Positions 24,370-33,000 of a stretch of DNA of 64,000 nucleotides are shown here, piece after piece. The stretch is from JBCBCP01 sp038530575. Lineage in GTDB: Bacteria; Pseudomonadota; Alphaproteobacteria; Rhodobacterales; Rhodobacteraceae. A program made the translations under genes and the position numbers. Below the pieces are notes generated by a model, which saw nothing but the letters and a program-made list of their open reading frames with translations, had not been told where the DNA came from and made no database searches. The DNA is taken from the NCBI GenBank assembly GCA_038530575.1, contig JBCBCP010000013.1, positions 1 through 64,000 on the forward strand. The letters are read 5' to 3'. The stretch's first letter is position 1, and each line of letters starts with the position of its first letter.

Positions 24370-25827
24370 TCAGGCTGCCTTGGTCTTTGCAAAGGCGCGC
24401 AGGGCCGCACGGACATCTCCGGATGTCAAAGCCGCCATCTGGTCTGCGAAGGCTGCGGCAAAGGTTGCATTCTGTCCAAGCGCGCCGAACACGTCCGTCA
24501 GTTCAAGGAAGGCCGTCGGGCGCGAGGCTGCCTCCTTTGCGGCGCGGGCAAGCAGGTCCGCTCTGGGGTCATTCAGCGCCTTGGCGGTGGCGCAATAACG
24601 GCACCACAGCGCAACCTCAAGCGCGAGACCGTCCACCGAGCGGCCCTGCGCCAAGGCGTCCCGGACGCTGCCCAGAATGAATTTCGGCTGACGGTTCGAC
24701 CCGTCCTGGCACAGCCGCGGGATGGTATCGCGCACCTCTGGGTTGGCAAACCGTTCGAGGCAGGACGCGAGATAGCCGTGATAATCAACGCCGGGGATGG
24801 GCTGCAGGACCGGGATGACGTCCGTCTCGATCAGATGGCGGACCCAGCGTAACACATCCGCATCGGCGACGGCTTCGTGCACGATGTCGTAGCCGAGCAG
24901 GGCCGAAGGGTAGGCAAGCGCGGCATGTCCGGCGTTCAGGATGCGCAGCTTCATCGTCTCGTAGGCGTCGATGTCGTCGACGAATTCAACGCCGACCTTT
25001 TCGAGCGCAGGGCGACCAAGCGGGAAATCGTCCTCCATGACCCATTGCGCAAAGGGCTCGCACAGGACGGGCGCGGCGTCGTCGATACGATAGGTTTCCG
25101 TTATCAAGGCCCGCGCCGCGTCATTCGTGGCGGGTGTGATCCGGTCCACCATCGAGTTGGGGAATGCGACTTCGGCTTTGATCCACGCCGCGAGGTCCGA
25201 TGAGACCAGCGCGGCCAGCCCAACCAGCGCCTGGCGCGTGACATGCCCGTTGCCTGGAATGTTGTCGCAAGACAGGATTGCGGGCGGTGGATGGCATGCG
25301 GCGCGGCGCGCTCGAAGCCCCGCCAGTAGGATGCCGAACACCGTGCGCGGCGTGTCCGGATTAGCCGCATCGTGCCGGATGTCCGGATGCGCAACGTTGA
25401 AGGCGCCCGCCGCATCCATGAAGTACCCGCCCTCGGTGATGGTCAGCGACACGATGCGGATCGCCGGATCGGTGATACGGGCGATCACGGCGGCGGGGAC
25501 CACTTCGCAGAAGTCCACCATCGCGCCCGTCACCCGCGCCGCGCGGTGGTCCTGCCCCATCTCGACCACGGTGCTCAGCCAGTCCTGCGCCTGCAGGACC
25601 GCACGCCGGTCCGCGTCAAACGGCATAATGCCCGCACCGACGATGGCCCAGTCATGGCCTTCGCCCTGCTCGAACAGCCGGTCGAGATAGACCGCCTGAT
25701 GCGCGCGGTGGAAGTTGCCCATGCCGATATGCAGGATGCCAGGCGACAGTTCCGAACGGGCGTAGGACGGCACCGAGACAGCCTCGTCCAGCTTGGCCAA
25801 ATTCGCAAGCGAGAGCATCGTGGTCAT
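24370..25827 (-). CDS. mtlK: Mannitol 2-dehydrogenase
   Basis: About 485 residues, the size of the long-chain, zinc-independent mannitol dehydrogenase family. It oxidises mannitol to fructose with NAD+. The start LHIGMGNFHRAHQAVYLD is the nucleotide-binding region and FPNSMVDRITP is the family signature; MKLRILNAGH carries the catalytic lysine. Start ATG 25827 has GGAGG 9 bases upstream; an in-frame ATG at 25854 that overlaps the smoK stop is an alternative adding nine residues. It lies between the transporter genes and fructokinase in one operon. Confidence 0.92.
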   Translation of the reverse strand: MTTMLSLANLAKLDEAVSVPSYARSELSPGILHIGMGNFHRAHQAVYLDRLFEQGEGHDWAIVGAGIMPFDADRRAVLQAQDWLSTVVEMGQDHRAARVTGAMVDFCEVVPAAVIARITDPAIRIVSLTITEGGYFMDAAGAFNVAHPDIRHDAANPDTPRTVFGILLAGLRARRAACHPPPAILSCDNIPGNGHVTRQALVGLAALVSSDLAAWIKAEVAFPNSMVDRITPATNDAARALITETYRIDDAAPVLCEPFAQWVMEDDFPLGRPALEKVGVEFVDDIDAYETMKLRILNAGHAALAYPSALLGYDIVHEAVADADVLRWVRHLIETDVIPVLQPIPGVDYHGYLASCLERFANPEVRDTIPRLCQDGSNRQPKFILGSVRDALAQGRSVDGLALEVALWCRYCATAKALNDPRADLLARAAKEAASRPTAFLELTDVFGALGQNATFAAAFADQMAALTSGDVRAALRAFAKTKAA

Positions 25828-25853
25828 GGCAGCCTGCCTCCGGTCCAAAGCCA

Positions 25854-26858
<1,005 letters not shown>

Positions 26859-26869
26859 GAGTAAGCTCC

Positions 26870-27703
26870 TTACTTTACCGCGCCGAAGGTCAGGCCCTGC
26901 ACCAGCTGTTTCTGGCAGAACCAGCCCAGCACCACGATCGGGCCTACGGCAGCGGCGGACACCGCGGACAGGCGGCCAAAGAACAGCCCCTCCGGTGCGC
27001 GGTTGCCTTCGATGAGTTTTGACAGCGTTGCAGCGTCCGTGGTGGTCAGGCGAACCGTCCAGTACGCCTCGTTCCAGCAGAAGATGAAGCACAGCAGCGC
27101 CGTCGAAGCGATGCCGCCCCACGCGAGCGGGATCAGCACTTCGCGCACTTCGCCCCAGGTGGTCACACCGTCCATCTGCGCGGCTTCGATGATCTCTTTG
27201 GGGATCTCCTTGAAGTAGGTGAAGAGCATCCAGATCACGATCGGCAGGTTGATCAGCATCAGCACCACGATCAGAAGGAAATGCGTGTCGAAAAGGCCAA
27301 GGCTCTTGGTCAGGAACGTCATCGGGTAAAGGACCGCGGCCGCGGGCAGCATCTTGGTCGACAGCATCCACATCAGGATGTCTTTGGTACCGCGCGACGG
27401 GTTGAACGCCATCGCGTAGGCGCAGGGGATGCCGACGACCAGCGCAAAGACGGTGGCAAAGACCGAGGTAATGACCGAATTGGTCGCAAAGCGCCAATAG
27501 TCGTAGTTTTCCGTCATGTTCAGGTAGTTTTCCAGCGTCGGCGTGAAGAACAGCAGGAACTCCGGCTTCACCGCGTCCGCGTCGGTCTTGAAGCTGGTCA
27601 GGACCAGCCAGAAGATCGGGAAGAAGAACAGCAAGCCAACGATCCAGGCAAAGGTGGCGCGGCTGATGCGGCCTATGCGGGTGCTATGTGCAACGATAGC
27701 CAT
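26870..27703 (-). CDS. smoG: Polyol ABC transporter permease 2
   Basis: 277 residues with six predicted membrane helices. The first is at FAWIVGLLFFFPIFWLVL. The EAA loop that docks with the ATPase is visible as EAAQMDGVTTWGEVREVLIPLAWGGI. It belongs to the MalG-type permeases of carbohydrate ABC transporters. It lies between smoF and smoK in the operon, three bases after smoF. Confidence 0.93.
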   Translation of the reverse strand: MAIVAHSTRIGRISRATFAWIVGLLFFFPIFWLVLTSFKTDADAVKPEFLLFFTPTLENYLNMTENYDYWRFATNSVITSVFATVFALVVGIPCAYAMAFNPSRGTKDILMWMLSTKMLPAAAVLYPMTFLTKSLGLFDTHFLLIVVLMLINLPIVIWMLFTYFKEIPKEIIEAAQMDGVTTWGEVREVLIPLAWGGIASTALLCFIFCWNEAYWTVRLTTTDAATLSKLIEGNRAPEGLFFGRLSAVSAAAVGPIVVLGWFCQKQLVQGLTFGAVK

Positions 27704-27706
27704 TGG

Positions 27707-28645
27707 TCACTCCATCAAGGTCTTGCCGACCATCCGTAGCAGGAAGATCGCAACGATATTGGCAAGTATCACGGCGAAGATGCCGGTGGCGCTGGCCGCG
27801 CCGATGTTGTTGTTGGCAAACTCGCCGATCAGATAGGGCAGGTTCTTGTTGCCATTGCCGCGGCTGACGATCTCGATCTCGGCGTAAAGGCTAAGGTGAA
27901 AGATCGCCTGGATCATCACGACGATGGCGATAGGCCGGCCCAGATGCGGCAGGGTAAGGAACCGGAACTGCGACCAGACACCCGCCCCGTCGAGGATCGC
28001 CGCCTCTTTCTGTTGCTGGTCCTCTGATTGCAGGGAGGTCATGAAGATCAGAACCGCAAAAGGCGTCCACTGCCATGTCACCATGATGATGACTGCCCAG
28101 GCGGAGGTCTGGGTTGCGCGGAAGGAAATCGGCGTCAGATCCGGCCAGAGCGAAAAGAACGGGCCGACCATGGGCGCGGTTTGCAAGCTGTCGATCAGGT
28201 TGTTGATGCCGCCGATGGCAAGCCCCTGAAGCCCCAGCACCGGATCGAGGATCATGTTGATCCACAGCACCGCATTCACCGCGGGCATCACGAAGAAGGG
28301 CGAGATCAGCAGGACCCGGACGATCCCCCGTCCCGGAAAGGCCTTGTTGATCAGCACGGCGATCAGCACGCCCAAGATCACAGTCAGGAACAGGATCGAC
28401 CCGACGATCAGCAGGCTGTTCTGGATCGCAAGCAGGAAGTCTTTGTTGTTCAGGACAAATTCGTAGTTCCCGAAGCCGCGCCAGTTGCTGAGGCTCGGCG
28501 TTGTCCACTCGGGCCGGCGCAGGCTGTTCAGCACGTAGCGAATGAACGAGAAGTAGAGCGTCATGCTCAGCGGCACGAGCATCCAGATCAGCAGCAGGAT
28601 GACGGCTGGTGTCTGAAGCAGGCGCGGAAGGCGGCGGTTGGACAT
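27707..28645 (-). CDS. smoF: Polyol ABC transporter permease 1
   Basis: 312 residues, MalF-type inner-membrane permease with about six helices; the first is VILLLIWMLVPLSMTLYFSF. The EAA loop is EAAILDGAGVWSQFRFLTLPHLGRPI. It forms a heterodimer with the following SmoG. A 113-bp gap separates it from the binding-protein gene, and contains no obvious strong hairpin. Confidence 0.93.
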   Translation of the reverse strand: MSNRRLPRLLQTPAVILLLIWMLVPLSMTLYFSFIRYVLNSLRRPEWTTPSLSNWRGFGNYEFVLNNKDFLLAIQNSLLIVGSILFLTVILGVLIAVLINKAFPGRGIVRVLLISPFFVMPAVNAVLWINMILDPVLGLQGLAIGGINNLIDSLQTAPMVGPFFSLWPDLTPISFRATQTSAWAVIIMVTWQWTPFAVLIFMTSLQSEDQQQKEAAILDGAGVWSQFRFLTLPHLGRPIAIVVMIQAIFHLSLYAEIEIVSRGNGNKNLPYLIGEFANNNIGAASATGIFAVILANIVAIFLLRMVGKTLME

Positions 28646-28758
28646 GGCTCTATCCTCTGGGCAAAACGGGTCTGTCCGTTATGCCGGGAACGGGGGCGTC
28701 TGGGAATGAAGGGTTGGGTTGGGTCCGGCCTTGCACAGCCGGACCCGGGGGGAGGGGC

Positions 28759-30051
28759 TTAGTAGTAGCCCGCTTCCTGCATGATCGCATCGGCAGCCGC
28801 TTGCGCGTCGGCCAGTGCCTCTTCGACGGTCTTGGCACCGGAGAGGGCCGCGGCCATCTCTTGTGCAACCGCGCTGCCGACTTCCGGGAATTCCGGGATC
28901 GCGGCGAATTGGACGCCCACGTAAGGCTTCAGCTCGGTCGCTTCTGGCGCGGCGCTTTCAATCGCAGCAAGCTCAGCCGAGGCGAAGTTTGCAGCGGCCT
29001 GGAACTCAGCCGAAGCGTAGGTGGAGGCACGCGTGCCCGTCGGGACAGAGCCCCAGCCAAAATCCGGGTGGTCGGCCACAGCCTGAATGTAGGCCTTGGA
29101 CGTTGCCCACTCGATGAATGCCTTGGCCTCTTCGGACTTGTCGGTGCCGGTCGGAACCGCCATCGCCCAGGCCCAGAGCCAGTTCGCGCCCACCGGGTTG
29201 CCCGCGTTCGGCGACTGGGCATAGGCCACGCCGTCGACCTCGAGGAAGCTCGCCGCGATGGTCGCGTCGATCCACATGCCGCACTTGCCTTCGTTGTAAA
29301 GCGCTAGGATCTCGTTGAACGAGTTCCCTTCAGAGCCCGGAGGGCCGTAGGTGCCCAGCAGGTCGACGTAGAAGGTGATCGCGTCGTTCCAGGCCTGGCT
29401 GTCCAGCTGCGGGCGGAACTCGGCGTCGAACCATGCGCCACCAAAGGAGTTCACGACTGTCGTGATGAACGCCATGTTGTCGCCCCAGCCCGGCTTGCCG
29501 CGCAGGCAGACGCCGTAGACATTGTCCGGATCGTGGATCGCAGCCGCGGCCGCGCGGATGTTCTCCCAGCTGTCATTGTCTTTGATCGTGACGCCCGCGG
29601 CATCGGTCAGGTCCTTGCGATACATAACCATCGAGGATTCACCGTAGAACGGCGCCGCGTAGAGCGTGCCGTCATGGCTCAGGCCATTACGGATCGCGGG
29701 CAGCATGTCATCGATGTCGTAATCCGCACCGAATTCCAGCGGCTGGATCCAGCCGGCCTGACCCCAGATGGGCGCCTCCTGCATACCAATGTTGATGATG
29801 TCGTACTGGCCGCCACCTGTCGCGGTGTCGGACGTGACCTGCTCGCGCAGAACGCCTTCTTCCAGCGCAACCCAGTTGAGCGCGACGCCGGTTTCCTCGG
29901 TGTAAGCCTCGGCGACCTTTTGCATGTTGATCATGTGACCGTTGTTCACGATCGCGATTGTCAGCTCGGTGGCGTGGCCATCAGCCTGCGCCGTCAAAGC
30001 ACCAACCATCGTCAAAGCAGTTGCGCCAAGAAGCGCATTTCTGAAAGACAT
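28759..30051 (-). CDS. smoE: Polyol ABC transporter, substrate-binding protein
   Basis: 430 residues, a cluster-B extracellular solute-binding protein. N-terminal signal peptide (MSFRNALLGATALTMVGALTAQA), then a mature lobe starting ATELTIAIVNNGHMINMQKVAEAY. Hinge-type segments such as GESSMVMYRKDL and GKCGMWIDATIAASFLE are typical of sorbitol/mannitol binding proteins. ATG 30051 with an AGGA ribosome site is chosen over an upstream in-frame start at 30093. It is the first transporter gene; a palindromic operator candidate lies 49-74 bp upstream. Confidence 0.93.
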   Translation of the reverse strand: MSFRNALLGATALTMVGALTAQADGHATELTIAIVNNGHMINMQKVAEAYTEETGVALNWVALEEGVLREQVTSDTATGGGQYDIINIGMQEAPIWGQAGWIQPLEFGADYDIDDMLPAIRNGLSHDGTLYAAPFYGESSMVMYRKDLTDAAGVTIKDNDSWENIRAAAAAIHDPDNVYGVCLRGKPGWGDNMAFITTVVNSFGGAWFDAEFRPQLDSQAWNDAITFYVDLLGTYGPPGSEGNSFNEILALYNEGKCGMWIDATIAASFLEVDGVAYAQSPNAGNPVGANWLWAWAMAVPTGTDKSEEAKAFIEWATSKAYIQAVADHPDFGWGSVPTGTRASTYASAEFQAAANFASAELAAIESAAPEATELKPYVGVQFAAIPEFPEVGSAVAQEMAAALSGAKTVEEALADAQAAADAIMQEAGYY

Positions 30052-30099
30052 CCTATTCCTCCCTACTGGATGATGCGCGCAGGCTAGAAGCATTGATAT

Positions 30100-30125
30100 C
30101 GCGACGTCAAATATAATTTGTCGCG
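30100..30125. promoter_or_regulatory. Palindromic operator candidate upstream of smoE
   Basis: Outer arms CGCGAC (30100-30105) and GTCGCG (30120-30125) enclose an inner palindrome CAAATATAATTTG (30108-30120). It lies in the AT-rich gap between the LacI-type regulator gene and smoE. It differs from the GTTAGCGCTAAC site near gap, so a different protein or a relaxed site is possible. Confidence 0.5.
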
Positions 30126-30163
30126 CGTAAAAATTTCTTCTTTAATAAATATTCTTCAGAGGG

Positions 30164-31210
30164 TTACGCGGAACCACGCATGATCAAATGGCCCTCAAAC
30201 AGCGCAACTTCGCGGTCAGAGCGCCGATTTCCGCCCTCGATGATGTCCAGAATCGCTTCGACGCTGCGCGTCGCAATCGCGGTGTAATCCTGGCTGATCG
30301 TCGTCAGAGACGGACAGGTGTAGCGCGCGAACGGATGGTCGTCGTGGCCAGCGATGCGCAGGTCGGCCCCGTCCCCGATGCCCACCCGCACTCCGCTTTC
30401 GTAAGCGGCGGACAACAGACCGATGGCCAATCGGTCGTTGGAGCACAAGATCGTTTGAGCAGGGACCTCGCCTCCTTTGAACATCCGCGTGCCCTCGCGG
30501 AATCCGATCGCCTCGAAGTCCCACCCCGTCCCGTCTACCTGGATCATCTGTGGCGCATGGCCCAGCCGCTCCATCGCGGACACAAAGGCCCGCCGGCGCC
30601 GGATTGCGTTCGGATTGACCGGGTCGCGCATTTCAAAGAATGCAGGCGGCGTGCCGCTGCGGCACAGGTAATCAACGATCAGCCTCACGCTTTGCTCATT
30701 GTCAGAACCGTAAAACGCCTCGCCGACGCCATCGAGATTGGCGTCAAACAAGACCGTCGGCACATCAGCGCAGATCGCAGCCACATCGCCGGCCCGCGAT
30801 GCGCGCCCAAGCGGCGCAAGCAAAAGACCGGCCGGCTTGATGTCGCGCAGGCTATCGAGATTGGCGATTTCCTGATCCGGGCCCGCGTGAGAGCTTAGCA
30901 GGACGGGATTGTATCCAGCATCGAGGATCAACCCTTCGATCATCCGTGCAATGCCTGCAAAGAACGGGTCGGTCAGATTAGGCACAACCAACCCCATCGT
31001 TTTCGTCCGATCCCGGTTCTGGTTGATCGCGTAAATGTTGGGCCGGTAGTCATGTTGCTCCAGCGCCGCCTCGATTTTGTGCCGCGTCGACGGTCTGACC
31101 GATGTCGGGTCGTTGAAGAACTTGGAGACCGTCGGCCGCGAGATGCCGCAGACTGCCGCGAACTCCTCCATGTTTCTGATCTTCGTGGCTGCCATCGAAA
31201 CATACCGCAT
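30164..31210 (-). CDS. LacI-family transcriptional regulator
   Basis: 348 residues (343 if ATG 31195 is used). N-terminal helix-turn-helix EEFAAVCGISRPTVSKFFND with hinge region PNIYAINQNR, followed by a periplasmic-binding-protein-like sensor (GLVVPNLTDPFFAGIA to AGHDDHPFARYTCPSLTTI). It lies directly upstream of the polyol transporter genes on the same strand, so it likely represses or activates them in response to the transported sugar or a downstream metabolite. A partial operator (TGTTAGC) about 10-15 bp upstream suggests autoregulation. Confidence 0.92.
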   Translation of the reverse strand: MRYVSMAATKIRNMEEFAAVCGISRPTVSKFFNDPTSVRPSTRHKIEAALEQHDYRPNIYAINQNRDRTKTMGLVVPNLTDPFFAGIARMIEGLILDAGYNPVLLSSHAGPDQEIANLDSLRDIKPAGLLLAPLGRASRAGDVAAICADVPTVLFDANLDGVGEAFYGSDNEQSVRLIVDYLCRSGTPPAFFEMRDPVNPNAIRRRRAFVSAMERLGHAPQMIQVDGTGWDFEAIGFREGTRMFKGGEVPAQTILCSNDRLAIGLLSAAYESGVRVGIGDGADLRIAGHDDHPFARYTCPSLTTISQDYTAIATRSVEAILDIIEGGNRRSDREVALFEGHLIMRGSA

Positions 31211-31634
31211 AGTTGAAGTGTTAGCTTAGCATGGATGACAATACTTAACGCGCGAAAAGTATAAAGCGAAAGTCGTAAATTCTAAGTTTGACATGCAACA
31301 AACCGAGATCGCCATGACCGGGTACAAAACGGTCAATGGCCGCGCGATGCGAAGTAAAAAACGTACCCAGAGACAAAGCTTGCCGTTGCGATACCAACAA
31401 GCTCACAAGCAATTCGCAGTTGCTCATATTTTTCGTTGACTTGTCTTCAGTGAAGGTCCGCTTTTGCTAATTGGTGTGGCGGGTGAGCTTCCGCAGCGAA
31501 AGTCCGGAATCCGCCCAATATGCAATGTGCACGGCTCTGACGTCAGGCACTCCCCGCCGCGCTCCCCCGGCCTCAAACGACAAAGGACCGCCCGTGGGCG
31601 GTCCTATCGTAAGTTCCTCATCAGGTGAGGTTAG
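31211..31634. other. Intergenic region between the LacI-type gene and tRNA-Gly
   Basis: 424 bp. It contains the upstream region of the LacI-type regulator (31211-31450) and the strong hairpin at 31585-31604. Under the island model this is the element's right end. No convincing gene is seen; a plus-strand frame from 31471 runs through the tRNA gene and is discarded. Confidence 0.5.
31585..31604 (-). terminator. Terminator of the tRNA-Gly gene
   Basis: Perfect 9-bp stem GGACCGCCC (31585-31593) and GGGCGGTCC (31596-31604) with a 2-base nominal loop. On the minus strand it lies 32 bp after the tRNA 3' end and is followed by TTTG. It can form on both strands. Confidence 0.7.
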
Positions 31635-31635
31635 T

Positions 31636-31710
31636 TGGAGCGGGCGAGGCGATTCGAACGCCCGACCCTTACCTTGGCAAGGTAATGCTCTACCCCTGAG
31701 CTACGCCCGC
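31636..31710 (-). tRNA. tRNA-Gly (anticodon GCC)
   Basis: 75 nt including an encoded 3' CCA. Acceptor stem GCGGGCG/CGCCCGC, D-arm with GCTCAGGGGTAGAGC, anticodon arm TTACC/GGTAA around the loop TTGCCAA giving anticodon GCC, and T-arm with the invariant GTTCGAAT. Its 3' half is duplicated at 10985-11030. The two copies are direct repeats and are probably attachment-site halves, with the element lying on the 3' side of this gene. Confidence 0.97.
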
Positions 31711-31854
31711 ATCCTTTTGGTGTGCGGTGTCTACAAATGCCTGAGGCGGGCTGCAAGTGGAAAAAAACAGGCCCTGCACATTTTTCGCATCTCGCGCGAC
31801 GGAAGAATGCGTGTCCGCCGTACCAATCGGACACGAACCAAGGAGGGCGCTCTA

Positions 31855-31953
31855 ATGGCATTTCGCCAGATCCACCACTCACGCCGCCTCGGCCTGCTCA
31901 GCGTGGTGATCGCGCTGGGCGGGTGGGCGCAGCTTTGTGTGCCGCTGGTCTAG
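31855..31953 (+). CDS. Small hydrophobic protein
   Basis: 32 residues: a basic start (MAFRQIHHSRR) followed by one hydrophobic stretch (LGLLSVVIALGGWAQLCV). ATG 31855 is preceded at 9 bases by a perfect AAGGAGG ribosome site (31839-31845), which is why I regard it as real. Probably a single-pass inner-membrane or signal-peptide-like peptide. Function unknown. It precedes the cyclase gene by 44 bp. Confidence 0.55.
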   Translation: MAFRQIHHSRRLGLLSVVIALGGWAQLCVPLV

Positions 31954-31997
31954 GCAAGGCGGCTTTCCACGAGCGGGCAAATGCTTAAGCTGTTTGC

Positions 31998-32999
31998 ATG
32001 CGCCGCCTGATCCACGTCACCGCCATCGTTACGGTTATTTCCGCTGTGATGGGCGGTTTGATCGGCGCGCTTCAGGCGCAGACATCGCTGGGCTGGAGCG
32101 TTCTGACCGGCATGGTCACTGGCGCCAGCATCGCCGCAGGGTGCACCGGCGTTGAAATCGGGCTGTTGTCGAACACGCAGTTGCGGCTGGTCAGGCGGCT
32201 GCCCCCACTGGTTTTGGCCCTTTTGCGGGGCGTGCTTTACAGCGCGGTCATTCTCGGGGGCATGATGCTGGCCCAAAGCCTGGTCGGGGCCCCCATGCCC
32301 TGGCAGCAGGACGGGTTCGGCGCGCAATTCGCGCTGTCTTGCGCCATAGCCGCGGTGTTCTCGACCGGGATCGAGGTAGTGCGGTTTCTGGGGCGGGAGG
32401 CCAGTTGGGCGCTTGTGTCCGTGCGGTACACGCAGCCGCGGCTGGAGGAGCGCGTGGTGATGTTTGCCGATGTGTCAGGCTCGACCGCCCTTGGCGAGCA
32501 GCTCGGCGCGCTGGGCTTTCACCGGTTTTTGAGCGAGGTGGCGCTGGATCTGGCGAGGCCGATCAATGACGCGGGTGGGCAGGTGCACCGCTATGTCGGG
32601 GATGCGGTGATCGTGACGTGGCCGCGCGCGGCGGGGGCGCGGGCCTGTCTGGACTGCGCGCGGGCTATGCATGGGGCGCTTGATCAGGCCGCGCCGCGCT
32701 ACCAGCGCCGTCACGGTGCAGTGCCCCGCATCCGCATCGCGCTGCATGTTGGCGAGGTTGCGGCTGGCGAGATGGGTGACTGGAAAAAGGAAATCACTTT
32801 GTTGGGCGATGTCATGAACACGACCGCCCGGATTGAGGCAGCGGCGAAAAACGCAGGCGCCGCCACAGTTCTGTCGGATGAACTGGTCCAGTTGATGGGC
32901 TCGGCGCAGCGCGCGGGTCTCGTGCCGCTGCCGGACACGCCGCTTGATGGTAAGGCCGCCCCGCTTGCGCTGTGGCGCGATGGCGGGGCCGCAGCCTGA
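31998..32999 (+). CDS. Class III adenylate/guanylate cyclase, membrane-bound
   Basis: 333 residues. The first 140 hold four hydrophobic segments (e.g. VTAIVTVISAVMGGLIGAL and LALLRGVLYSAVILGGMML). The rest is a class III cyclase domain: metal-binding aspartates in VVMFADVSGSTALGE and in HRYVGDAVIVTWP, and the transition-state region LGDVMNTTARIEAAAKN. It would make cAMP or cGMP; the substrate-choosing residues (K in DWKKEITLLGD) favour ATP but this is inference. It is convergent with pyc, the two stop codons being one base apart. Confidence 0.9.
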   Translation: MRRLIHVTAIVTVISAVMGGLIGALQAQTSLGWSVLTGMVTGASIAAGCTGVEIGLLSNTQLRLVRRLPPLVLALLRGVLYSAVILGGMMLAQSLVGAPMPWQQDGFGAQFALSCAIAAVFSTGIEVVRFLGREASWALVSVRYTQPRLEERVVMFADVSGSTALGEQLGALGFHRFLSEVALDLARPINDAGGQVHRYVGDAVIVTWPRAAGARACLDCARAMHGALDQAAPRYQRRHGAVPRIRIALHVGEVAAGEMGDWKKEITLLGDVMNTTARIEAAAKNAGAATVLSDELVQLMGSAQRAGLVPLPDTPLDGKAAPLALWRDGGAAA

Positions 33000-33000
33000 T

